A stretch of DNA of 37,165 nucleotides from Burkholderia sp. (GTDB lineage Bacteria; Pseudomonadota; Gammaproteobacteria; Burkholderiales; Burkholderiaceae), in NCBI GenBank assembly GCA_031253835.1, contig JAIRVP010000068.1, positions 1 through 37,165 on the forward strand, in the 5' to 3' direction. Below the pieces are notes generated by a model. The model was not told where the DNA came from. It saw only the letters and a list, made by a program, of their open reading frames with translations, and did not search any database. This document shows, piece after piece, positions 24,606 through 32,914 of the stretch. The position numbers and the translations under genes were made by a program. How positions within the stretch are numbered: the first letter of the stretch is position 1; every line of letters begins with the position of its first letter.

Positions 24606-26927
24606 ATGACTATCACGTCTCGTCTCAAGCCCGCCGCGCTGGCGGTCGTCGTGCTGCTCGCTTCATGCGGCGGCGATGATTCGTCCGCCCCGTCCGCATC
24701 GGCACTCGCCGCGCGTGCGTCCGTCGATGCCGCGTCGAGCGACAGCGCCGCCGCCGCGACTACCGCGACATCCAGCGATTTCATGAACACCGGGCACGGC
24801 GGCCCGTCGCACTTCCCGAACCAGCTCGTCACGCTCGGCCTGCCGGGGCCGACGCCCGCGCTGCGCGTGTCGTCGCGCGGCGTGCCGCCCTACGCGCCGC
24901 CGGCGCCGCCCGTCGCGACCGACACGCAAACACTGACGCTCGCCGATTTCGACACGTACGGCCCAGCGTGGACGAGCGGCGGGTCGAACACGATCCAGAT
25001 CGACGGCACGAGCACGGACGGCGCGAAGCTCGTCACGAACGCGCAGCACCCGGCGTACGGCCACGCATCGTATGAAGCGGACGTCACGATCGGCGCACCG
25101 GCGCCCGGCGCGAATACCGCGAACGCGGGCTTCATCGTGCACGTGACGAACCCGGCGGTCGGCACCGACGCGCTGACCGGCTACTACATCGGGCTCGACG
25201 CGGTGCGGCACGTGGTGCAGGTCGGCCGCGAGCAGAACAACTGGACCGACTTCATCGACTATCCGGCGCCCGCGATCGTGCCGGGCAGCACGCATCACCT
25301 GAAGGTCGTCACGCGCAACAACGCGATCGACGTCTATGTCGACGGCACGCAGGTAATCAGCATCAACGACGCGACGAGCGGCCTGACGACCGCGCTGCGC
25401 GCGGGCGCGTTCGGGCTGCGCCGCTTCGGCGCGAGCGTCGCGTTCGGCAACGTGACCGTGAGCCGCTACCCGGACGTCGCGCCGGCAACGTACGACTTCT
25501 CGCGCGTGGTCGGCGCCGTGTACAACCCGTGGAATGCCGTCAACGCGATCGACTTCTGGCAGAACTACGATCCGGCAATCGTCGATCGCGAACTCGACTA
25601 TGCGCAGACGTACGGGATGAACACGATCACCGTGTACCTGCATTACCTGAACTGGGTCAACGATCGCGACGCGTTCCTCGCGAAGTTCGACAGCCTGCTC
25701 GAGATCGCCGCGCGTCATGGCCTGAAGGTCGCGCCGATCTTCTACGACGATTGCTGGCACGTCGATCCCGCATACGGCCCGCAGCCCGCACCGATCTTCG
25801 GCGTGCACAACAGCCGCTGGGTGCAGTCGCCCGGGCAGTCGGTCGAGCAGCAGTACCTGCAGCCGATCGCGGCCGGCGGGTCGACCACGTACAAGCAGGA
25901 CCTGCAGCGCTACATCGCCGATTTCGTATCCGCGCACCGCAACGACCCGCGCATCCTGTACTGGGAACCGATGAACGAGCCCGGCTGCAGCGGCAACGGC
26001 GCGCTGCAGCCGACGCGCGCGCTGATGATGAACGACGCACGCATCGCGATCCTGAACGCGGGCGCGACGCAGCCGATCAATTCGCCGAACGTGCAGGAAC
26101 CGGAAGGCGACTACTTCTCCGACTTCCATGCGTTCCATCCGTACGCGCTCAACGCGACGACGCCCGACTACTCGCTGCCGCCGAGCCTGCTCGACAGCCT
26201 GAATTCGGAAACGCTGCAGCGCGGCTGGCCGGGCGGCCAGGCGGGCCAGACGATGGCCGGCATCGCATCGACCTACGGCGGCAAGACGGGCTTCCTCGTG
26301 TGGGAACTGATGATCGGCCGCACGAATACGCGCTTCCACTGGGGGCAGACGGCGTCCGCACCGGCGACCGTCGAGCCGGCCACGCCGTTCCAGGGCACGC
26401 TCTACCCCGACGGCCACCCGTGGAGCACGGCCGAGGTGCAGGCGCTCGCGAGCGCATTCAGCTCGCAGCTGCGCGTGCTGAATGCGACGTACTACAACGA
26501 CACGACGTTCACGACACCGGTGTTCTCGTCGATCACGCCGCTGGTGGATTTCGACCTGAACACCGAGCGCGGCACCGATTCGCCTGACGCGTCGAAGGGG
26601 ATGAATGCAACGAACTATGCGATCCGCTGGTCCGGCGCGCTCGATATTCCGAAGGCCGACAACTACACGTTCAGCGTGACGAGCGACAACGTCGCACGCG
26701 TGTGGATCGACGGGCGCAAGGTGATCGACAAGGCACAGCCGGGGCTCGCGACCGCGAAGGGCCGCATCCACCTCGCGCAGCAGCGGAACGTGCCGATCCG
26801 CGTGGAATACGTGCATGCGACCGGACCGGCCAGCATGCACCTGCAATGGTCGAGCCCGAGTGCGGGCCGCGACAATCTCGTGCGCGTCGCGCAGCGGCCG
26901 TTGACGGACGCGCTCGCGCAACGGTAG
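24606..26927 (+). CDS. Exported lipoprotein glycoside hydrolase (GH5-like) with PA14 domain
   Basis: A 773-residue lipoprotein. The signal peptide ends in lipobox LLAS-C with lipidated Cys21; a Ser/Ala/Asp-rich linker follows. Residues about 105-290 form a LamG/DUF1080-like jelly roll (LTLADFDTYGPAWTSGGSN to VAFGNVTVSRYPDV). Residues about 300-625 form a clan GH-A barrel: acid/base Glu458 in ILYWEPMNEPG and likely nucleophile Glu567 in TGFLVWELMIG. Residues about 645-765 form a PA14 domain (YAIRWSGALDIPKADNYTFS to RVEYVHATGPASMHLQW), often carbohydrate-binding. CGGAG lies six bases before ATG 24606. It is probably outer-membrane or surface anchored and acts on an extracellular glycan. The substrate is not readable; linkage to a YtfQ-like transporter suggests galactose- or furanose-containing chains. 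Confidence 0.85.
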   Translation: MTITSRLKPAALAVVVLLASCGGDDSSAPSASALAARASVDAASSDSAAAATTATSSDFMNTGHGGPSHFPNQLVTLGLPGPTPALRVSSRGVPPYAPPAPPVATDTQTLTLADFDTYGPAWTSGGSNTIQIDGTSTDGAKLVTNAQHPAYGHASYEADVTIGAPAPGANTANAGFIVHVTNPAVGTDALTGYYIGLDAVRHVVQVGREQNNWTDFIDYPAPAIVPGSTHHLKVVTRNNAIDVYVDGTQVISINDATSGLTTALRAGAFGLRRFGASVAFGNVTVSRYPDVAPATYDFSRVVGAVYNPWNAVNAIDFWQNYDPAIVDRELDYAQTYGMNTITVYLHYLNWVNDRDAFLAKFDSLLEIAARHGLKVAPIFYDDCWHVDPAYGPQPAPIFGVHNSRWVQSPGQSVEQQYLQPIAAGGSTTYKQDLQRYIADFVSAHRNDPRILYWEPMNEPGCSGNGALQPTRALMMNDARIAILNAGATQPINSPNVQEPEGDYFSDFHAFHPYALNATTPDYSLPPSLLDSLNSETLQRGWPGGQAGQTMAGIASTYGGKTGFLVWELMIGRTNTRFHWGQTASAPATVEPATPFQGTLYPDGHPWSTAEVQALASAFSSQLRVLNATYYNDTTFTTPVFSSITPLVDFDLNTERGTDSPDASKGMNATNYAIRWSGALDIPKADNYTFSVTSDNVARVWIDGRKVIDKAQPGLATAKGRIHLAQQRNVPIRVEYVHATGPASMHLQWSSPSAGRDNLVRVAQRPLTDALAQR

Positions 26928-26936
26928 GCATCGTTC

Positions 26937-26981
26937 GCATCAGCGCCCGTGAAGCCGCAACGACTTCACGGGCGCCGATGC
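26937..26981. terminator. Long hairpin between convergent operons
   Basis: A perfect 12-bp stem (26943-26954 with 26964-26975) is extended by five more pairs (26937-26941 with 26977-26981) after one mismatch. It sits between the stops of the hydrolase (+) and hisP (-). There is no strong T-run, but its length and position suit a bidirectional terminator. Confidence 0.65.
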
Positions 26982-26998
26982 AATACCCGCACGCGGTC

Positions 26999-27766
26999 TT
27001 ACTTCAAACGACCCGACAGGAACTGCCCGAGCCGTTCGCTCTTCGGATTCACGAGAATCTCCTGCGGATTCCCTTCCTCCTCGATCTTCCCCTGGTGCAG
27101 GAAGATCACGTGATTCGACACGTTGCGCGCGAAGCCCATCTCGTGCGTGACGACGACCATCGTGCGGCCTTCCTCGGCGAGCTTCTGCATCACCTTCAGC
27201 ACTTCGCCCACCAGTTCCGGATCGAGCGCCGACGTCGGCTCGTCGAACAGCATCACTTCCGGCTCCATCGCGAGTGCACGCGCGATCGCGACGCGTTGCT
27301 GCTGGCCGCCCGACAGGTGCGACGGATACATGCCCTCGACGCGCGACGCGAGGCCGACCTTCTCCAGATACTTGCGCGCACGTGCGATCGCTTCGTCCTT
27401 GCCGATCCCGAGCACGGCCATCGGCGCCTCGATCACGTTCTCGAGCACCGTCATGTGCGCCCACAGGTTGAAGTGCTGGAACACCATCGACAGCTTCGTG
27501 CGCATCCGCTGCAGCTGCTTCTGATCGGCCACGCGCAGCGAGCCGTTGCGGTCGCGCGTGGTCTGGATCGGCTCGCTGCCGATCGTGATCTGCCCCGAGC
27601 ACGGCTGCTCGAGGAAGTTGATGCAGCGCAGGAACGTGCTCTTGCCGGAGCCGCTCGAGCCGATGATGCTGATCACGTCGCCGGCCTTCGCCTTCATCGA
27701 CACGCCCTTCAACACCTCGTTGTCGCCGAACTTCTTGTGCAGGTTGTCAACGGTAAGCTTGTACAT
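26999..27766 (-). CDS. hisP: Histidine/basic amino acid ABC transporter ATPase HisP
   Basis: A 255-residue ABC ATPase that strongly resembles E. coli/Salmonella HisP over its whole length. It has Walker A GSSGSGKST (36-44), Q-loop VFQHFNLWAHMTVLENV, signature LSGGQQQR (151-158), Walker B VMLFDEPTSALDP (171-183) and switch His in VVVTHEMGFARNVS. It drives import of histidine and possibly lysine, arginine and ornithine through HisQM. AAGGA lies about nine bases before ATG 27764-27766. It is the last gene of a hisJ-hisQ-hisM-hisP operon, the same order as in enterobacteria, 33 bases after hisM. Confidence 0.95.
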   Translation of the reverse strand: MYKLTVDNLHKKFGDNEVLKGVSMKAKAGDVISIIGSSGSGKSTFLRCINFLEQPCSGQITIGSEPIQTTRDRNGSLRVADQKQLQRMRTKLSMVFQHFNLWAHMTVLENVIEAPMAVLGIGKDEAIARARKYLEKVGLASRVEGMYPSHLSGGQQQRVAIARALAMEPEVMLFDEPTSALDPELVGEVLKVMQKLAEEGRTMVVVTHEMGFARNVSNHVIFLHQGKIEEEGNPQEILVNPKSERLGQFLSGRLK

Positions 27767-27799
27767 GCTGGGTCCTTCCTTGCGAATCTTGCGGATGCG

Positions 27800-28513
27800 T
27801 TAATGGCTGCGCGGCGAGAGGTACGCGAGCCAGCGCGTCTCGAGCTTGCGGAACGCCCAGATGAGCGTGAACACGACGACGGCGTACAGCACGGCAGCGA
27901 TACCGTAGGCCTGGAACGACATGTACGTCGCCGAATTGACGTCGCGCGTGACCTTCAGGATGTCGGGCACGGTCGCGGTGAACGCGAGCGTCGTCGCGTG
28001 CAGCATCAGGATCACTTCGTTGCTGTAGCTCGGCAGCGAGCGGCGCAGCGCGGACGGCAGGATGATGCGCGTATAGAGCTTGAAGCGCGACATCCCGTAG
28101 GCCATCCCGGCTTCGATCTCGCCGGCCGACGTGGCCTTGATCGCACCGGCGAAGATTTCCGTCGCATACGCGCATTCGTTCAGCACGAACGCGAGCAGCG
28201 TGCAGTTCATCGCGTTGCGGAAGAACGTGTCGAGCAGCACGTGGTTGTGCACGACCTGCAGGCTGTAGATGCCCGTGTAGCACATCAGCAGCTGCACGTA
28301 GAGCGGCGTGCCGCGGAACACGTACGTGTAGAGCCAGACGGGGCCCGAGATCCAGCGGTTCGACGATGCGCGCGCGATCGCGAGCGGCACGGCGAGCGCG
28401 AAACCGAGCGCGATCGACACGACCAGCAGCCACAGCGTGATCGCGAGGCCGCTGAAGCGGTAGCCGTCGGTATAGAGATAGCTTTGCCAGTACTGGCTGA
28501 CGAGTTCGATCAC
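27800..28513 (-). CDS. hisM: Histidine/basic amino acid ABC permease HisM
   Basis: A 237-residue inner-membrane permease close to HisM (TDGYRFSGLAITLWLLVVSI near the start, then YTYVFRGTPLYVQLL). The EAA motif region is EIEAGMAYGMSRFKLYTRII. About five transmembrane helices. The start is GTG at 28511-28513, with GGAGG eight bases upstream; it overlaps the hisQ stop in a GTGA arrangement, indicating translational coupling. It pairs with HisQ to form the membrane channel. Confidence 0.94.
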   Translation of the reverse strand: MIELVSQYWQSYLYTDGYRFSGLAITLWLLVVSIALGFALAVPLAIARASSNRWISGPVWLYTYVFRGTPLYVQLLMCYTGIYSLQVVHNHVLLDTFFRNAMNCTLLAFVLNECAYATEIFAGAIKATSAGEIEAGMAYGMSRFKLYTRIILPSALRRSLPSYSNEVILMLHATTLAFTATVPDILKVTRDVNSATYMSFQAYGIAAVLYAVVVFTLIWAFRKLETRWLAYLSPRSH

Positions 28514-29199
28514 AGTGCGAGCCTCCGGACACCGACGGAATAACGCTTCTCGAGGTGATGCAGCACGAGGTTGGACACCGTCGTGATCGCGAGGTAGATC
28601 GCGCCCGCAGCCAGCGTGAAGAAGAAGAAATCGAGCGTGCTCTTGCCCGCGTCCTGCGACGCCTTCACGACGTCGGCAAGGCCGATGATCGACACGAGCG
28701 CGGTGGCTTTCACGAGCACCTGCCAGTTGTTGCCGATGCCCGGCAGCGCGAAGCGCATCATCTGCGGGAACAGGATGCGGCGGAACACGCGCCAGCCGCT
28801 CATCCCGTATGCGAAGCCGGCTTCGAGCTGGCCGCGCGGCACCGCGAGGAACGCACCGCGGAACGTCTCGGTGAAATACGCGCCGTAGATGAAGCCGAGC
28901 GTGATGACGCCGGCCACGAACGGATCGATGTCGATCTGGTCCCAGCCGAGCATGTCGGTCACGTTGTTCAGCAGGATCTGGATCCCGTAGAACAGCAGCA
29001 GCATCAGCACGAGGTCGGGCACCGCGCGGATCAGCGTCGTGTAGAAGGTGCCGATCGACTTGAGCATGCGGTTCGTCGACAGTTTCGCGCTCGCGCCGAC
29101 GAGGCCCAGTACGAGCGACGCGGCAAGCGACAGCACCGCGAGCTTCACGGTTTCCACCGTGCCGGCCCACAGCAGCGGGCCAAATCCTTGGAAGATCAT
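28510..29199 (-). CDS. hisQ: Histidine/basic amino acid ABC permease HisQ
   Basis: A 229-residue permease close to HisQ (TLIRAVPDLVLMLLLFYGIQ, then DIDPFVAGVITLGFIYGAYF, then FPQMMRFALPGIGNNWQVLV). The end RYSVGVRRLAL matches the family C-terminus. The EAA motif lies in QLEAGFAYGMSGWRVFRRIL. ATG 29197-29199 (MIFQGFGPLLWAGT) aligns with the E. coli start; an in-frame TTG at 29241 is unlikely. Its ribosome binding site is weak (a run of C lies directly before the ATG), so its translation may depend on upstream context. Confidence 0.93.
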   Translation of the reverse strand: MIFQGFGPLLWAGTVETVKLAVLSLAASLVLGLVGASAKLSTNRMLKSIGTFYTTLIRAVPDLVLMLLLFYGIQILLNNVTDMLGWDQIDIDPFVAGVITLGFIYGAYFTETFRGAFLAVPRGQLEAGFAYGMSGWRVFRRILFPQMMRFALPGIGNNWQVLVKATALVSIIGLADVVKASQDAGKSTLDFFFFTLAAGAIYLAITTVSNLVLHHLEKRYSVGVRRLAL

Positions 29200-29336
29200 A
29201 GGGGGGATCCAGAGCGATGTGGCTGGAGTGTCAATAGCCAATAACCGCGCATCAAACGATATCTGCGCACTACCTGATGCACCCTGCTCATCAAGTCGGA
29301 CGCATCACGCAACGTGGGTTGCACCCGGTAACAAAC

Positions 29337-29366
29337 GCGGCGCGCGCCACAGCCGGTGCGCGCCGC
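29337..29366 (-). terminator. Intergenic hairpin between hisJ and hisQ
   Basis: A 12-bp GC stem (29337-29348 with 29355-29366, one G-T pair) directly after the hisJ stop, inside a 175-base gap. On the minus strand it is followed by GTTTGTT, only a partial T-run. Such hairpins often stabilise the binding-protein part of the mRNA and reduce expression of the permease genes. Confidence 0.55.
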
Positions 29367-29374
29367 ATGGAGGG

Positions 29375-30148
29375 TCAGCCGCCGTAGACGTCGAACGCGA
29401 AGTACTTCTTCTCGAGCTTCTTGTACGTGCCGTCCTTGATGATGTCGGCGATCGCGTGGTCGATCTTCGCCTTCAGGTCGGCGTCGTCCTTGCGCAGACC
29501 GATGCCGGCGCCGTTGCCGAGCGTCTTCGGATCGTCGATGTCCTTGCCGGCGAATTCGAAGTTCGCGCCGCGCGGCGTCTTCAGGAAGCCGATGTCGGCC
29601 TGCACCGCGTCCTGCAGCGCCGCGTCGAGGCGGCCCGACATCAGGTCCTGGTACACACCGTCCTGGTTCTGGTAAGGCACGACCTGCACGCCCTTCGGCG
29701 CCCAGTAGGCCTTCGCGTAGGTTTCCTGGATGGTGCCCTGCTCGACGCCGACCGACTTGCCCTTCAGCGATTCGGCCGTCGGCTGCAGGTTCGCGCCCTT
29801 CTTCGTGACGAGGCGCGTCGGCGTGTTGAACAGCTTGTCGGAGAACGCGATCTGCTCGGCGCGCGCCGGCGTCATCGACATCGACGACAGCACGCCGTCG
29901 AACTTCTTCGCCTTCAGCGCGGGGATCATCCCGTCGAAGTCGTTCTCGATCCACACGCATTTCGCCTTCAGGCGGGCGCAGATCTCGTTGCCGAGATCGA
30001 CGTCGAAGCCGACGACCTTGCCGCTTGCGTCCTTCGATTCGAACGGCGGGTAGCTGGCGTCGACGCCGAACCGGATCGTCGACCAATCCTTGGCGTGGGC
30101 ACCGACCGCGATGCAGGCAAGGGCAATACTGAGCGCGAGTTTCTTCAT
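29375..30148 (-). CDS. hisJ: Histidine/basic amino acid binding protein HisJ/ArgT
   Basis: A 257-residue periplasmic binding protein. A Sec signal peptide covers 1-19 (MKKLALSIALACIAVGAHA). The mature part shows the family blocks IRFGVDASYPPFESKDASGK, VVGFDVDLGNEICARL, LKGKSVGVEQGTIQETYAK and the end KKYFAFDVYGG, which matches the HisJ/ArgT C-terminus. Asp in FDVDL and the Arg of TRLVTKKG are where this family contacts the amino acid head group. CAGGA lies five bases before ATG 30146-30148. Histidine versus lysine/arginine/ornithine preference cannot be settled, though the HutC-like palindrome upstream favours histidine. First gene of the operon. Confidence 0.93.
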   Translation of the reverse strand: MKKLALSIALACIAVGAHAKDWSTIRFGVDASYPPFESKDASGKVVGFDVDLGNEICARLKAKCVWIENDFDGMIPALKAKKFDGVLSSMSMTPARAEQIAFSDKLFNTPTRLVTKKGANLQPTAESLKGKSVGVEQGTIQETYAKAYWAPKGVQVVPYQNQDGVYQDLMSGRLDAALQDAVQADIGFLKTPRGANFEFAGKDIDDPKTLGNGAGIGLRKDDADLKAKIDHAIADIIKDGTYKKLEKKYFAFDVYGG

Positions 30149-30243
30149 GGCGTTCCTGTCAGAGGCGAACTGGGCCGGGTTCCGGTCGGACAGCCCGCCG
30201 TGAACCCTTCCAACCCGGAAATCGCCCCTTCCGGCGATGCCCC

Positions 30244-30261
30244 AAGTTGTACATACAACTT
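30244..30261. promoter_or_regulatory. HutC-like operator upstream of hisJ
   Basis: AAGTTGTA-CA-TACAACTT, eight-base perfect arms, about 96-113 bases before the hisJ start. On the minus strand the core reads TTGTATGTACAA. This is the type of palindrome bound by HutC, the GntR-family urocanate-responsive regulator of histidine utilisation. Upstream of a histidine transporter it makes good sense. Confidence 0.6.
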
Positions 30262-30387
30262 TGCCTTTTCCGGGATACCGCCAGCAATCCGTGTTTATCT
30301 CTAATTGTCGGCAGATTCGGGTCGTGAGCTGCTATTTTCCTTAATTTTCAATTAATTATCGATTACACGATGCTGAATGTCGGCTTT

Positions 30388-30414
30388 CTCCCGGCGTAAG
30401 GCGGCAGCCGGGAG
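30388..30414 (-). terminator. Hairpin after kdpE
   Basis: An 8-bp perfect stem (30388-30395 with 30407-30414) 16 bases beyond the kdpE stop. There is no T-run on the minus strand, so it is a weak or factor-dependent terminator at best. Confidence 0.4.
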
Positions 30415-30429
30415 GCGCGCGAAGCCTGT

Positions 30430-31152
30430 CTATACCTCGCGTGGCAAGCCGACCGTTTCCAGACCGACCAGCCGGTAGCCGAACTGCAGCTCCGTCAGCA
30501 GGTGCCGCGGCCGCGCGGGCACCGGCTCGAGCTTCTGCCGCAGGTTCGTCATGTACACGCGCACGTAGTGCGCGCGGTCCGCGTCGTGAATGCCCCAGAC
30601 TTCGGCCAGCAGTTGCCGCGCCGCGACCACGCCGCCGCGTGCGCGGATCAGCGCGGCAAGCAGCCGGAATTCGAGGCGCGTCAGATGAACGGGCTCGCCG
30701 CCGCGCGCCACTTCGTGCCGGCCGAGATCGACGGTCACGTCGCCGAACCGCACGATCGACGACGCATGCCCGTCGGCCGACACGAACGCCGCGCGCCGCA
30801 GCTGCGCCCGCGCCCGCGCGAGCAGCTCGGGCACGCCGAACGGCTTGGGCAGGTAATCGTCGGCGCCCGCGTCGAGCGCCGCGACCTTCTCCACCTCCTG
30901 CTGCCGCGCCGACAGCACGATCACCGGCACCGTCGACCACGCGCGCAGCTCGCGGATGAAGGTCTTGCCATCGTCGTCCGGCAGCCCGAGATCGACGATC
31001 ACGAGATCGGGCTTGCTGCTCGATGCATACATCCGCGCCTCGTGGGCCGTCGACGCCTCGCAGGTGTCGAGCCCTTCCTGTTCCAGCGCCATCCGCACGA
31101 AGCGGCGAATGTCCGCTTCGTCCTCGACGATCAATACGCGCGATCTGATCAT
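30430..31152 (-). CDS. kdpE: Potassium-responsive response regulator KdpE
   Basis: A 240-residue OmpR-family regulator. The receiver domain has acidic residues in VLIVEDEADIRRF, phospho-acceptor Asp54 in LVIVDLGLPDDDG, the conserved Ser in VIVLSARQ and Lys103 in LPKPFGVPELLARAR. The C-terminal winged helix shows HLTRLEFRLLAALIRARGGV and VRVYMTNLRQKLEP, typical of KdpE. ATG 31150-31152 overlaps the kdpD stop (ATGA), so the two are translated together. When phosphorylated by KdpD it should activate the kdp operon promoter, which lies beyond the right edge. Confidence 0.95.
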   Translation of the reverse strand: MIRSRVLIVEDEADIRRFVRMALEQEGLDTCEASTAHEARMYASSSKPDLVIVDLGLPDDDGKTFIRELRAWSTVPVIVLSARQQEVEKVAALDAGADDYLPKPFGVPELLARARAQLRRAAFVSADGHASSIVRFGDVTVDLGRHEVARGGEPVHLTRLEFRLLAALIRARGGVVAARQLLAEVWGIHDADRAHYVRVYMTNLRQKLEPVPARPRHLLTELQFGYRLVGLETVGLPREV

Positions 31153-32834
31153 GTCCGGCTCTCGTGTTCGATGTCGGGCGGCGCGCCCAGTGGCAGGCGA
31201 ATCTCGAAGCGCGCGCCGTGCGGATCGAGCGGCACCGCGCGGATCGATCCGCCGTGCGCGTTGATGATGCTGCGGCACAATGCGAGCCCGAGCCCGACGC
31301 CGCTGATCGACGATTCCTTGCGTTCGCGCTCGAACGGCTCGAACAGCGGCTCGGTATTGCGCGCGATGAAGCCGGGCCCGTCGTCCTCGACGAACACGTA
31401 CAGCGTTTCGCCGAACACGCGCGCGCGCACCGACACGGCCGCTTCCGCGCCCGCGTATTTCGACGCGTTGTCGAGCAGGTTCATCAGCACGCGCTCGATC
31501 AGCAGCGCGTCGACATCGATCAGCGGCAGGTCGGCCGGCAGGTCGGCGCTCACGTCGCGGCCGGCCAGCACGCCGGCCGAATGCGCGAGTGCGCTGCCGA
31601 CGATCTCGTCGAGCATGTGCCACTCGCGATTGAGCCGTACGCCTTCGCTCTGCATGCGCGCGAGATCGAGCAGGTTCACGACGAGCCCGTGCAGCGCCTC
31701 GGCCTGGTTGCGGATGCCGTGCGCGAGCGCGGCCGGCTGCCCTGCCGCGAGCCGCTCGGGCCGCTCCAGCGTCTCGGCGAGCCCGCGGATCGCGGTGAGC
31801 GGCGTCTTCAGGTCATGCGACACGGCGGCCAGCAGCGCGTTGCGCAGGCGTTCGCCTTCGATCCGGACCAGCGTGTGCTGCGCAACGCCGACGTAGTGCA
31901 CGCGCTCGAGCGCCATCGCGATCGACGAACACAATGCATCGATCAGGCGGCGATCGTCGGGATCGGTCGGCACCGGCTGCGCATCGCCGAACAGCACGAG
32001 CACGCCGCGCACGCGCATCGGCGCCTTCAGCGGCAGGTACTGCGCGGCCGCGCGCTCGAACGGCGGCATCCCGCAACCAGCCGCGCGCGCATTCTCGTAG
32101 ACCCAGCGTGCCGTCGGTGTTTCGACGAACCGTGCGTGCTGCGCGGGCAGCAGCCGGTCGTCCGCATCGGGCAGCACGAGCGCGACGCGCACGCCGAGCA
32201 GCGGCGCGATCGTGCCGGTGCAGATCGACGCAATCTGCTCGGTCTCGATCGCGGCCGACAGATCGTGCGCGACGCGCGCGAGTGCGGCCGAGCGCTTCTC
32301 GTTCGCCCGCGCGGCGCGTGCCTCGGCGCGCAGGCGGGCCGCGAGCTGGCCGATCGCGAGCGCGACGGCCAGCATCAGCGCGAACGTGAACACGTACTGC
32401 GTATCGGACACCGCGAACGACAGCCTCGGCTCGACGAAGAAGAAGTCGAAGCAGCCGACGCAGACGAACGCGGCCCACGCGCCGGCGAGCCGGCCGAGCC
32501 GCAGCGCGATCAGCACGACGGTCATCAGGAACAGCATCACGACGTTCGACAGGTCGAACACGCGCAGCAGCGCGCTCGCCGCGAGCGTCGCGATTGCGCA
32601 GACGAGCGTGGCCAGCAGCAGCGGCACCGCATACTGCGACACCCACACGTGCGCGCGCGGGCGCGCTTCGCGCACGGCCAGCGCGGGCTGCGTGTCGGGC
32701 CCGGCGCCGGCAATGCGGTCGGCCATCGCCGCGCATGCGCGCAGCACGCTGCGCCAGCGGTCGCCGCCCGCACCGGTTTCCAGCGGCACCCTCGCGCGCC
32801 GATTCGCTTCGTTCACGTTCACATTCACATCCAT
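31149..32834 (-). CDS. kdpD: Short sensor kinase KdpD lacking the N-terminal KdpD/Usp region
   Basis: A 561-residue inner-membrane histidine kinase. After about 65 hydrophilic residues it has the four-helix DUF4118 module (about 68-163, including LFLMTVVLIALRLGRLAGAW and FDFFFVEPRLSFAVSD) and a GAF-like region (about 190-320). The HisKA box follows with His340 (LLAAVSHDLKTPLTAIRG), then the ATPase domain with N-box NLLDNASKY, G1 EDDGPGF and G2 SGVGLGLAL. Full KdpD proteins have about 900 residues, with a KdpD domain (Walker A) and a Usp domain before DUF4118. Both are absent here. Upstream lies kdpB, so the region is not simply in another frame. ATG 32832-32834 has GGAAG five bases before it; ATG 32847-32849 has none. 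The kinase core looks intact. Confidence 0.9.
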   Translation of the reverse strand: MDVNVNVNEANRRARVPLETGAGGDRWRSVLRACAAMADRIAGAGPDTQPALAVREARPRAHVWVSQYAVPLLLATLVCAIATLAASALLRVFDLSNVVMLFLMTVVLIALRLGRLAGAWAAFVCVGCFDFFFVEPRLSFAVSDTQYVFTFALMLAVALAIGQLAARLRAEARAARANEKRSAALARVAHDLSAAIETEQIASICTGTIAPLLGVRVALVLPDADDRLLPAQHARFVETPTARWVYENARAAGCGMPPFERAAAQYLPLKAPMRVRGVLVLFGDAQPVPTDPDDRRLIDALCSSIAMALERVHYVGVAQHTLVRIEGERLRNALLAAVSHDLKTPLTAIRGLAETLERPERLAAGQPAALAHGIRNQAEALHGLVVNLLDLARMQSEGVRLNREWHMLDEIVGSALAHSAGVLAGRDVSADLPADLPLIDVDALLIERVLMNLLDNASKYAGAEAAVSVRARVFGETLYVFVEDDGPGFIARNTEPLFEPFERERKESSISGVGLGLALCRSIINAHGGSIRAVPLDPHGARFEIRLPLGAPPDIEHESRT

Positions 32835-32862
32835 GATCGCTTCCGGCATTTGAAACGCCGAA

Positions 32863-32899
32863 CGGCCCCGCGCACGCCGCGAGGGCGTGAGCGGGGCCG
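32863..32899 (-). terminator. Strong hairpin between kdpB and kdpD
   Basis: A nine-pair outer stem (32863-32871 with 32891-32899) stacks, after one G/A mismatch, on a six-pair inner stem (32873-32878 with 32884-32889) with a five-base loop. It fills the gap between kdpB and kdpD and has no T-run. It may lower kdpDE expression relative to the pump genes or stabilise the pump mRNA. Confidence 0.5.
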
Positions 32900-32914
32900 C
32901 GACGGCGCGTTCGG

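Noticed and set aside
24663..26921. A minus-strand open frame of about 750 codons over the hydrolase gene.
   Set aside because: Arg/Val/His-rich composition, no motifs, and complete overlap with a well-supported lipoprotein gene.
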